Source: a virus
DNA: 23,822 bases
Virus record (IMG/VR): IMGVR_UViG_3300044632_002125
Coordinates: 1 to 23,822 of that record
Reading direction: 5' to 3' (one strand)
Below the pieces are notes generated by a model. It made no database searches. It was not told the DNA's origin and worked only from the letters and a program-made list of their open reading frames with translations. Below, piece by piece: positions 13,856 through 22,265 of the stretch. Each line of letters opens with the position of its first letter. The first letter of the stretch is position 1. The translations under genes and the position numbers were made by a program.

Positions 13856-14770
13856 ATGGCAGCAATACAAAATTTTGATGATGGTTCTTATATACAGACA
13901 TTCGAAGATGGTTCCACATTAACGATGGATGCATCTGGGAATATTACGTCTACTCCTCCAACAAAACCAGAAGGTGATTATTCCTGGACTGAACCCGAAT
14001 CTGAAGCAAACGTTGAGAATCCTCCAGTTTACCCATATAACAACGTCACACAGACGGCATCTGGACATACATTCGAATTAGACGACACCAGAGGTCGTGA
14101 AAGAATCAGACTTCAACATGGCGGCGCTAGAACCGGCGGACAAGGTACCTTTTTTGAAATGCATTCTAATGGTGATAGAGTAGAAAAAATAATAGGAAAA
14201 AATTATCAAATTGTCGCTAAAGACAACAATGTTTTAATTAGTGGTGTATGTAATATTACGATTGAAGGTGATTCTGTTGTACACGTTAAAGGTGACAAAT
14301 ACGAAAGAATTGATGGCAATTATATACAAGAAGTTCGTGGCACATATACACAAAATTTAAAAAAGAAAGCGACAATTACCTCCGATGAAGACATGACCAT
14401 TGGTGTTGGAAAAATTGGCACAGGTGTATTAACTTTTTCTGGTGACTATGTTTATTTGGATAGTGATTTAACTGTTGCTGGTTCAGTGACGGGTGATATG
14501 ATTAGTGCCACTTATAAAGTAAATGCAGGCACCGGTGTTACTGCTGGACCTTTAGGCTTTGCTACATTATTGGGTGGTGTTTCTGCTGGTTTACCTGTAG
14601 CTATTCCTGGACAAGTTAACGCATTGGTTTCGGTAAGTGCTCCGTTGATAAATGGTATTATTGTTAAAGACATACAAGGCACTATGCTGGGAATGAGAAT
14701 GATATATAACTTCCATAAGCATCCAGCACCAAAAGGTATCACTGGGCTTCCTGTCAAACCTATGTTATAA
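13856..14770 (+). CDS. gp5 C-terminal part: beta-helix spike as separate gene
   Basis: This 304-residue protein matches the T4 gp5 C-terminal region: YPYNNVTQTASGHTFELDDT (59-78), ERIRLQHGG, and IIGKNYQIVAKDNNVLI. It then has five exact octads with the x-x-G pattern (ISG, IEG, VKG, IDG, VRG) at residues 128-167, the repeat that builds the trimeric beta-helix needle. After a Gly/Ala-rich region comes NFHKHP (H287, H289), a possible iron-binding HxH tip as in P2-type spikes, so no separate PAAR cap may be needed. It starts 2 bases after the upstream stop, making the pair equivalent to one T4 gp5 gene minus its lysozyme. The role is piercing the outer membrane. Confidence 0.85.
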   Translation: MAAIQNFDDGSYIQTFEDGSTLTMDASGNITSTPPTKPEGDYSWTEPESEANVENPPVYPYNNVTQTASGHTFELDDTRGRERIRLQHGGARTGGQGTFFEMHSNGDRVEKIIGKNYQIVAKDNNVLISGVCNITIEGDSVVHVKGDKYERIDGNYIQEVRGTYTQNLKKKATITSDEDMTIGVGKIGTGVLTFSGDYVYLDSDLTVAGSVTGDMISATYKVNAGTGVTAGPLGFATLLGGVSAGLPVAIPGQVNALVSVSAPLINGIIVKDIQGTMLGMRMIYNFHKHPAPKGITGLPVKPML

Positions 14771-14781
14771 TGGAGAAGTGA

Positions 14782-15630
14782 ATGTCAAGTATTTTTGGAC
14801 GATTAAATTTTAATTTTGATGAGACAAAATTTGGTGATTCGATTTATTTAACCGATGAGGCTAAAAACTATCTAAACACCGCACCCACAGAATTGCAAAC
14901 TTGGCAAATAAACGATATTGCAAATGGCAATATTGAAATGACGGATTATTATAAAAACCCAGTAATTAATGTTACAATACAATTATTGAATAACGTTTCT
15001 ACTTTAAATTCTGTAGTATCAACAATTGAGTTTTATGACTATGTTGTAGACTCAGCCAATTTAGTTTCGGGCTTAGCTAACTTGGTGATTCAGATAGAAG
15101 AATTTAGAAAACATACAAACAATGTATCTGGAGTAAATACCGCAGTTTCTTCAACTAATGAGTTGGGTACTGATGCCTTGCATTTTCCAGATTATGATAA
15201 CGCAGTCAATTTAGGTCAACAACTACTATTGTTAGTTAATGAATCTGACGGTGTTCAAAATTCGACGCCACTTTTGGGCAGTATGACAAGTCTTTTTGTT
15301 GGTGATGAATTGATTTCTAACACCACAATTTTAGTTAATGATTTATTAACCGTAAATAATAGTCTGAGACTTGATGCTCCAGAAAATAATGTCTACTGCA
15401 ATTTAACTTCAACTCAGGTAAATACGATTCTCAGTCATGTAACTACAGCGAACACATTAATTGCTGGTAGGAGAGAACATGATTGGAATTTTTATCGACA
15501 AGGACTGGCTGTTTTAGATGATTACTTTAAAGTTGAAAAGTTGACAAGAACAGGTAACACACAAAATTATCTTGTTAATAATTTAATCGGAACCGACAGA
15601 TATAAAAACAACCTATCAGGCAACACATAA
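14782..15630 (+). CDS. Putative virion protein of unknown function (282 aa)
   Basis: I do not recognise this 282-residue protein. It starts after GGAGAAG (14772-14778) with correct spacing. It is Asn/Ser/Thr-rich, has no signal peptide or membrane segment, and alternates polar loops with leucine-rich helical stretches such as NLVSGLANLVIQIEEF and NLGQQLLLLV. A C-terminal LIAGRREHDWNFYRQGLAVL is the only part with several aromatic and charged residues together. Lying between the spike gene and gp25 in a baseplate operon, it is probably a structural or assembly protein. T4 has different genes (5.1, 5.3, 5.4) at the corresponding place. Confidence 0.7.
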   Translation: MSSIFGRLNFNFDETKFGDSIYLTDEAKNYLNTAPTELQTWQINDIANGNIEMTDYYKNPVINVTIQLLNNVSTLNSVVSTIEFYDYVVDSANLVSGLANLVIQIEEFRKHTNNVSGVNTAVSSTNELGTDALHFPDYDNAVNLGQQLLLLVNESDGVQNSTPLLGSMTSLFVGDELISNTTILVNDLLTVNNSLRLDAPENNVYCNLTSTQVNTILSHVTTANTLIAGRREHDWNFYRQGLAVLDDYFKVEKLTRTGNTQNYLVNNLIGTDRYKNNLSGNT

Positions 15631-15640
15631 TAAATAAGAT

Positions 15641-16045
15641 ATGGCAACAGTAGTCGCACAAGTAACCAGGAAATATAAAGACCTGGATTTAGCATTCACA
15701 ATGCATCCGGTCAAAAAAGACGTTAACAAGCACATAGATGACTTGGCGGTTATTAATTCCGTAAAGAATCTTATTTCGACTTCTCGCTATGAAAGACCGT
15801 TTCAGCCACAATTAGGTTCTGGTGTCCGAAACCTTTTATTCGAACAAATGGATTCTGTGACAGCCGCTTCACTGAAAAGAGAAATAATGCAGACTCTGGA
15901 TAATTTTGAGCCTAGGGTTGTCGTGCAAGAAGTTGCAGTATCTCCAGATTTCGATAACAATGGATTTAAAGTCGGTATGACATTTTTGATAGTCAATAGA
16001 ACAGAACCAATAACAATACAATTCTTCCTACAACGAGACAGATAA
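15641..16045 (+). CDS. 25: gp25 baseplate wedge subunit
   Basis: The 134-residue product (T4 gp25 about 132) belongs to the GPW/gp25 family: KDLDLAFTMHP near the N-terminus, INSVKNLISTSRYERPFQPQ in the centre, then LGSGVRNLLFEQMD. The basic residues and ERPFQPxxG motif are the conserved core. gp25 forms the inner wedge and contacts the sheath at the baseplate, triggering contraction. It comes before gp6, its direct partner in the inner wedge core, whereas in T4 gene 25 is unlinked to 6. The ATG has only a weak AAGAT-like ribosome site; 3 bases separate its stop from gp6. Confidence 0.93.
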   Translation: MATVVAQVTRKYKDLDLAFTMHPVKKDVNKHIDDLAVINSVKNLISTSRYERPFQPQLGSGVRNLLFEQMDSVTAASLKREIMQTLDNFEPRVVVQEVAVSPDFDNNGFKVGMTFLIVNRTEPITIQFFLQRDR

Positions 16046-16048
16046 AAA

Positions 16049-18121
16049 ATGGCTGACCGTTTAAATGTAACTGAGTTAGATTTTGACTCAATAAAATCAA
16101 ATTTAAAAAATTATCTTAGACAACAATCTGAGTTTCAAGACTATGATTTTGAAGGCTCTGGCTTAAATGTCTTGTTGGATATTCTTGCTTATAATACTCA
16201 CTATAATGCATACTATCTTAACATGGTAGCTAACGAATCTTTTATGGATTCGGCCGCACTGAGAAATTCTGTTGTATCTCACGCTAAAAGAGTTGGATAC
16301 ACACCACGTTCCGTATCTGCTCCTAGAGCCGTTATAAACATCACTGTTCAAACGAATAATTCGACACCAGGTTCTTTAAGTATACCTAGAGGATATTATT
16401 TTCTTGCATCACAAATTGATGGTAAATCATACAGATTTGTTACACTAGAATCTTTCACAACCACAAAAACTGGAAACAATTTTGTCTTTACAAGTGTTCC
16501 GGTTTATGAAGGACAGTTCGCTTCTTATTCTTATAATAACAGTTATGCAAATAATCCAAAACAACTGTTTACGATACCAGATTCGAATGTGGATACTAGC
16601 ACTTTGAAGGTTAGCGTAAGACAATCTTCTTCAAACAATGAAACGATTGTTTATACACAAGCAACCGAAATTCTAAATTTGACTTCAACCTCTACTGCAT
16701 ATTATTTGCAAGAGGGAAGAAACGGCCAGTATGATGTTTATTTCGGTGATAACATTATCAGCAAAAAGATTCCAGATGGTGGAGTTGTTACTTTAGAGTA
16801 TTTAATTTCGAATGGTCCTGAGTCAAATAAAGCAAATAACTTCACCTCTACACTTTCGATTGGTGGCTTTTCATCAATTTCCGTAAATCCAATTACTGCC
16901 GCTTCCGGTGGCTCGACTAGAGAAAGTGTCGACCAAATTAAATTTGCCGCGCCATTGAATTTGCTTTCACAGAATCGCGCAGTTACAAAGAACGATTATA
17001 TTAAATTAATTCAGCAAAAGTACCCATCTTTCGAATCAGTTAATGTTTGGGGTGGTGAAGAAAATGACCCACCAGTTTATGGTAAAGTTTTTATTGCTGC
17101 CAAACCAAAACTTGGTTTTGAGGTAACAAATACTGAAAAAGACTTTATTAAGAATACAATTTTAAAACCGATAAGCATCTTGACGGTTACGCCAGAAATT
17201 GTTGATATAGATTACAATTATTTGAAAGTAACTTCAACCGTTTTTTATGAAAAAAGTAAGTTATCAGTTTCTGATTCTGAATTGAAAACTGGTATTAAAT
17301 CTGCCGTCGAAAATTATTGTTCGACCAACTTAAACGAGTTTAATAGTTACTTTAAATATTCTGGACTAGAAACTGCAATTGATAGTTATAATTCAGCAAT
17401 TGTTTCTAACGAAGTTGAATTGTTTGTTGCTAAGAAGTTTAGACCCGCACTGAATCAGACAGATAACTATATGTTAGATTTTGGATTCGAATTGAATAGG
17501 GGAACAACAAGCGATAACTTCTATTCTTCACCAGACTTTACAGTTATCGATGAAGAAGGTGTTTCGCGCAAATGTTTCTTTGAAGAAATTCCTTCTTCAT
17601 TTACTGGCTTAGAATCTGTTACAGTTACAAGTCCAGGTTTTGGTTACACTACGACACCAACAGTAACTGTTGTTGGTGACGGCACAGGCGCCACCGCAAG
17701 AGCCGTCATCGTTAACGGAAAGCTATCTAAGGTCGAAGTGTTGACACCTGGAGTTGGTTACACCACTGCTGCCATTCAAGTTACTGGTGGTGGAGGAAGT
17801 TTGGCCGCAGGTTCTGCGGTTTTAGAAGGAAGATATGGTAAACTTAGAATCTCATACTATAAAGTTGATGAGATTAGTAGCCAAAGTACAAAAGTAGTTA
17901 TCAATAAAAATAGAAATGAAGGTATCGTTGGTACGATTGATTATCTATTGGGTAAAATAACAATCAATAACTTCCAGCCAACATCGGTGAATAATTCATT
18001 CGGTGATATTATGGTTCACATCAAACCCAAAATCAACATTATTCAGTCGAAATTGAATAAGATGCTTGTTTTGGATGCAGAAGACCCAACAAGCGTAATT
18101 GTTAAAACAGTTATTATCTGA
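16049..18121 (+). CDS. 6: gp6 baseplate wedge subunit (J-like)
   Basis: The 690-residue product (T4 gp6 about 660) has the classic N-terminus LKNYLRQQSEFQDYDFEGSG followed by LAYNTHYNAYYLNMVANESF, shared by T4 gp6 and baseplate J proteins. gp6 dimers form the continuous inner ring of the baseplate. The middle contains RAVTKNDYIKLIQQKYP, the family's second conserved part. Residues about 523-590 hold two GxGYT-type repeats (SPGFGYTTTPTVTVVGDGTG and TPGVGYTTAAIQVTGGGG), an insertion compared with T4. The stop and the gp7 start share one base (TGATG). Confidence 0.93.
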   Translation: MADRLNVTELDFDSIKSNLKNYLRQQSEFQDYDFEGSGLNVLLDILAYNTHYNAYYLNMVANESFMDSAALRNSVVSHAKRVGYTPRSVSAPRAVINITVQTNNSTPGSLSIPRGYYFLASQIDGKSYRFVTLESFTTTKTGNNFVFTSVPVYEGQFASYSYNNSYANNPKQLFTIPDSNVDTSTLKVSVRQSSSNNETIVYTQATEILNLTSTSTAYYLQEGRNGQYDVYFGDNIISKKIPDGGVVTLEYLISNGPESNKANNFTSTLSIGGFSSISVNPITAASGGSTRESVDQIKFAAPLNLLSQNRAVTKNDYIKLIQQKYPSFESVNVWGGEENDPPVYGKVFIAAKPKLGFEVTNTEKDFIKNTILKPISILTVTPEIVDIDYNYLKVTSTVFYEKSKLSVSDSELKTGIKSAVENYCSTNLNEFNSYFKYSGLETAIDSYNSAIVSNEVELFVAKKFRPALNQTDNYMLDFGFELNRGTTSDNFYSSPDFTVIDEEGVSRKCFFEEIPSSFTGLESVTVTSPGFGYTTTPTVTVVGDGTGATARAVIVNGKLSKVEVLTPGVGYTTAAIQVTGGGGSLAAGSAVLEGRYGKLRISYYKVDEISSQSTKVVINKNRNEGIVGTIDYLLGKITINNFQPTSVNNSFGDIMVHIKPKINIIQSKLNKMLVLDAEDPTSVIVKTVII

Positions 18122-20922
18122 TGGAAAACGTTAACCTATCAAGCATTGTTGCTAGTCAGTTACCTGATTTTATCAGAAGTGACTACCCTAAGTTCGTCAC
18201 TTTTTTAGAGAAATACTATGAGTGGTTGGAACAAATTGACCGTGTTTCATATGAAACAGATGCGCTAAAAAATTCATATGATATCGACGAGGCCGATACT
18301 TATTATTTGAACTTATTGAAAAAGGATTTGTTACCTTATTTTCCAACTGAATTACAAGCCGACAAAAGATTATTTCTAAAATTAGTAACTAATTTATATA
18401 AGGCAAAAGGAACAGAAAATTCTATAAAGTTCCTTTTCCGTGCGTTGTATAATGACGGTATTGAGATTTATTTACCAAAAGAAGATATATTAAAAGCGTC
18501 AGATGGTAAGTGGACACTACCTTTAGCTTTGCGTATTGATACTGATGATGCCAATATTTTCAATATTGCAAAAACACTTATTACTGGTCAAATTTCTAAA
18601 GCAACCGCAGTTGTTGAAAAAGTTATTCGTTCTGTTGACCGACAGTTGGGTATTTCTTATATTGAAGCTTACGTTTCAAACGTTGACCGACTTTTCGAAA
18701 CTGGTGAAACACTATCATCAACATATGTTGATTCAAGCACAGGATTAGAAGTCACTGTTAGCGGTCGTTTGATTGGTTCGCTTTCTGAAATAAAGATTGT
18801 TCCAACAGCAAGAGGTCTGTTCTATAATGGATTCGACCCAGATACAAACTATGATGGTGACCCAGTAAGTATTGTTGGTGGTTTAAATCCTACTGCAAAC
18901 AATCCGATTGGTGCGGTCGCATATGTCGGTGAAACCACAAAAGGTGGTATTACCGATATTTTGGTTATCAAAGGTGGTTTTGGGTTTCGTGACCCAGCAG
19001 TTAACATTAATTCTTCAATTGTCGATTTCAGAGGTGGCTTTGAGAATGCACCTTTAGGTTCTGAAGCAAAAGCAAACATCTCTTTGTTAGACACTTCAAT
19101 ATCCAGAACAATTAACATTTCAAATATGTCCGTTTCAACATTGGACGGTTTATTTGCAAATATATCTGTAATTGAAGCCAGAGCTATCAGCGCAATTTCT
19201 ACATATCAACCTTTCAGAGTTTTTCCTATTTCATTCGTTGCAATCGAAGGCTCTGGTGGTGGTTATAGAACAAAACCAGATGTAGAAACATACAGTTTTT
19301 ATAATGAAGATTTGCCTGATAGTTTGATTGCATCGTCATTAACAATAGCAAAAGGTACAAACAGAATATCATCTGCACTGGTTAATTTTACGGTTTCTTT
19401 AGAACCAGGAAACTATGTTCGTTTGTTTATAAACAACAAATTCGAAGAAGTTAAAGAAGTCACTTACGTAGATACAAATAATGTTTACTTTGCCGATAAT
19501 TTTCAAAACGATAAAACGAATGTAAGTTTATTTAAAATTAACAGGAATGACCTGTACAAAATAGGTTCTATTGGAAGAATAAACATTGATAATGCTGGTA
19601 GTGGTTATTCAAACGGTGATATTTTAATTTTCACCGGAGGTTCTGGATATGGAGCTAACGGATACGTTAATGTTGCTATTGGTGGTGCAATCACTTCCGT
19701 GACAATTAATAACCATTCTTCTGGTGACTATATCATAGGCGGAGAAGGTTATGAAGCAAACAGTTTGCCAGTTATAACTATTCAATCTGCCGCAGGAACA
19801 AATGCAAACCTATCGGTTTCAGAAATCGTAGGTGATGGTGAAGAATATGGTTTAACCACATCTAGAATTGGTGCAATTACTTCATTACGAATCGTCAGTT
19901 ACGGTTATGATTATGTTTCTGCTCCTATAGTTTCTTTAAGAAATGCAGACTTGGTTACAACGGCGATTACGGAAGGACAACTATTTGTATCCAATACCGC
20001 AGTTTATCAGGGAACATCAAACAGCAACTTCACATTTAAGGCCTTTGTAGATAGTTATAATGATGATACTGGTCTTTTGAGAGTCTACGATTATAAAGGT
20101 ACATTAGACGTAACTAAATTGCTGAAGTCTGATAACAACACTACAACAAATGCAATTACTGCAACAGTTACCTCTACAATTTTCTATGGTGATGGAAATG
20201 CAAGAGCGAATGCTAAGTTTGAAAATGGTCTAATTAGATATCCTGGAATTTACCTGAATACAGATGGTCATGTAAGTTCAGACAAAAAGTTGCAAGACGG
20301 TGAAAAATATCACAACTTCTCATATATCATTAAAACGCAAACGGATTATGCTAAATTCAGAAGTGCCTTGAATGATATTGTACACCCAATAGGAACAAAG
20401 ACGTTTGTTATCAGAGTTGATTCGAATGAAGAAAACATTGCAATAAGCAACAATACACAAGTTATAGCTATTACTGAACTATCAGACACTTTCAATATTG
20501 CAGTGAATTCAAATACCATCGTATCCACAAACGGCAGTGCTAATTTGTTGGCCACCGTTAACGTTGGTGATGTTATTATCTTGTCGAATGTACATAAAAC
20601 ATTGCAAAATACAGTTAATATTGTAACTGGTTCCAACCTACTTTTTGGTCACGCAAACAGTGTAAACTTTATTAATGACTTGCAAGAGGGTGATACGATT
20701 TATCTATCAACTGGAAACACAACCACCATTAAGACAGTCACAAACTCCAATTATGCCATTTTGAATACTGTCATTAATGTAACTTCTACATCAGCTACAG
20801 TGAATGTTATTCATACTGAATTTTCCACCGCAAATTCTGTCAATGCTAATACTATTATTACCAAGACAATATTTAAGGCTAATGGTCGCAATTTAAATGC
20901 TACCATCCAAAAAGTTAGATAA
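18121..20922 (+). CDS. 7: gp7 baseplate wedge initiator
   Basis: The 933-residue product (T4 gp7 about 1032) follows gp6 and precedes gp8, as in T4. The N-terminal domain contains DFIRSDYPKFVTFLEKYYEW and LFLKLVTNLYKAKGTENS, a conserved start seen in gp7-type proteins of aquatic T4-like phages. gp7 nucleates wedge assembly by binding gp10 and gp8. The central part carries several GxGY-type repeats, at about residues 280-320, 487-570 and 584-610. The C-terminal 160 residues carry a second repeat type with VGDVIILSN and EGDTIYLSTGN. Both suggest stacked small beta domains facing outward. The sequence is highly diverged from T4, so the name rests partly on gene order. Confidence 0.8.
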   Translation: MENVNLSSIVASQLPDFIRSDYPKFVTFLEKYYEWLEQIDRVSYETDALKNSYDIDEADTYYLNLLKKDLLPYFPTELQADKRLFLKLVTNLYKAKGTENSIKFLFRALYNDGIEIYLPKEDILKASDGKWTLPLALRIDTDDANIFNIAKTLITGQISKATAVVEKVIRSVDRQLGISYIEAYVSNVDRLFETGETLSSTYVDSSTGLEVTVSGRLIGSLSEIKIVPTARGLFYNGFDPDTNYDGDPVSIVGGLNPTANNPIGAVAYVGETTKGGITDILVIKGGFGFRDPAVNINSSIVDFRGGFENAPLGSEAKANISLLDTSISRTINISNMSVSTLDGLFANISVIEARAISAISTYQPFRVFPISFVAIEGSGGGYRTKPDVETYSFYNEDLPDSLIASSLTIAKGTNRISSALVNFTVSLEPGNYVRLFINNKFEEVKEVTYVDTNNVYFADNFQNDKTNVSLFKINRNDLYKIGSIGRINIDNAGSGYSNGDILIFTGGSGYGANGYVNVAIGGAITSVTINNHSSGDYIIGGEGYEANSLPVITIQSAAGTNANLSVSEIVGDGEEYGLTTSRIGAITSLRIVSYGYDYVSAPIVSLRNADLVTTAITEGQLFVSNTAVYQGTSNSNFTFKAFVDSYNDDTGLLRVYDYKGTLDVTKLLKSDNNTTTNAITATVTSTIFYGDGNARANAKFENGLIRYPGIYLNTDGHVSSDKKLQDGEKYHNFSYIIKTQTDYAKFRSALNDIVHPIGTKTFVIRVDSNEENIAISNNTQVIAITELSDTFNIAVNSNTIVSTNGSANLLATVNVGDVIILSNVHKTLQNTVNIVTGSNLLFGHANSVNFINDLQEGDTIYLSTGNTTTIKTVTNSNYAILNTVINVTSTSATVNVIHTEFSTANSVNANTIITKTIFKANGRNLNATIQKVR

Positions 20923-20930
20923 ATAAAATT

Positions 20931-22256
20931 ATGTCTGCACTTATAACAAAAAACTTCAAGATTTTATTGGCCAAACAAGTTTATAACTTGATGGAACTTG
21001 GCGCCAATTCTTACCTTCCGGCGGATAGAAAATCTTTTATTTACGCATTTTTAGGTAAACAATTACCTTGGAATTCCGGAACGGAAGTTGCTGCCACACC
21101 AGCCGACAGCATCAATGCATTCAATGATTATTATAAACGAGGCATTTTTGCTAAACAAGTTTCTTTGGAAAACTCATCACTTGTTGCACCAAGAATAGAT
21201 TGGACTTCCAATACAATATACAACACATATGAAGCAAATTCAAACTTTTATGTGTTGAATTCCAAAGACCAAGTTTTCAAATGTCTTTCCAATAATTATG
21301 GAACTTCATCGACAAGTGAACCAGAACTCTCTCTTTCCACCACATCACTTGAAGAACCATATGTCGAAACTTTAGATGGATATAAGTGGAAATATATGAT
21401 GACGTTAACGTCATTGCAAAAACAAAAGTTTTTGACTGCCGAATGGATGCCTGTCGTTTACAATAAGTTTGTTCGTGCTGCCGCTGAACCGGGTTCAATT
21501 GACATTGTAACAGTGACTAATTCTGGAAATAATTACACGGATGGTACGACACAATCTATTATAACAATTGAAGGTGACGGTACAGGAGCTATTTTAAAAG
21601 CAAACGTTTCCAGTGGACAAGTTCAAGATATTGTTATACAGAATCGCGGAAACTATTACACTTATGCAAATTTAACTTTCACTGATGTGACTGGTGGAAC
21701 AGGAACTGCGGCCGCCGCAACAGTATCAATTGCTCCACATGACGGACATGGTTATGACCCAGTTTATGAATTGGGCGCAAGTACAGTTATGTTCAACGTA
21801 GAATTTGACGGTGAAGAAGGTGGTGCAATACCAGTAGATAATGACTTCCGTGAAATTGTTCTGATACAAAACCCATATTTGAACGGAACTACAACTCTAG
21901 CCACCGCCAATGGATATAGTCTCTACACTAAAGTGAAAGTTTCGCCTGGTATCGGTGATTTCAATACAGATGAGATTGTTTTCCAAGGAGGAACTTTCTC
22001 TGATGCGAGTTTCACGGGTGAAGTAATATCTTTCGACACCGTTGAGAATTTTTTATACTTGAACAACGTTCGCGGAACAATTTCAGAGAATCAAGCGATT
22101 AAAGGATTCTCAACGGGTTCTATTCGCATTGTTAATAATGTGGTAGCACCGACATTGGATTTATATTCAGGTAAGGTATTATACATAGCTGATAAATTAC
22201 CAATTACAAGAGATGCTGACCAAACGGAAAGAATCCGTTTCATACTGAGTTTCTAA
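20931..22256 (+). CDS. 8: gp8 baseplate wedge subunit
   Basis: The 441-residue product is longer than T4 gp8 (about 334). The signature YEANSNFYVLNSKDQVFKCL, followed by a spaced EP and PYVETLDGYKWKYMMTL, is characteristic of gp8, which bridges gp6, gp7 and gp10 in the wedge. The extra length comes mainly from about 80 residues (190-270) of two GxxY-type repeats, such as VTNSGNNYTDG and IQNRGNYYTYANLTF with GDGTGA. No clear ribosome site precedes the ATG, which lies 8 bases after the gp7 stop in an AT-rich spacer. Confidence 0.9.
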   Translation: MSALITKNFKILLAKQVYNLMELGANSYLPADRKSFIYAFLGKQLPWNSGTEVAATPADSINAFNDYYKRGIFAKQVSLENSSLVAPRIDWTSNTIYNTYEANSNFYVLNSKDQVFKCLSNNYGTSSTSEPELSLSTTSLEEPYVETLDGYKWKYMMTLTSLQKQKFLTAEWMPVVYNKFVRAAAEPGSIDIVTVTNSGNNYTDGTTQSIITIEGDGTGAILKANVSSGQVQDIVIQNRGNYYTYANLTFTDVTGGTGTAAAATVSIAPHDGHGYDPVYELGASTVMFNVEFDGEEGGAIPVDNDFREIVLIQNPYLNGTTTLATANGYSLYTKVKVSPGIGDFNTDEIVFQGGTFSDASFTGEVISFDTVENFLYLNNVRGTISENQAIKGFSTGSIRIVNNVVAPTLDLYSGKVLYIADKLPITRDADQTERIRFILSF

Positions 22257-22265
22257 GAGGAATAA

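Noticed and set aside
20920-20931. GATAAATA before gp8 as a late promoter
   Set aside because: One mismatch and only a few bases from the ATG; it is composed mainly of the gp7 stop and AT-rich spacer.
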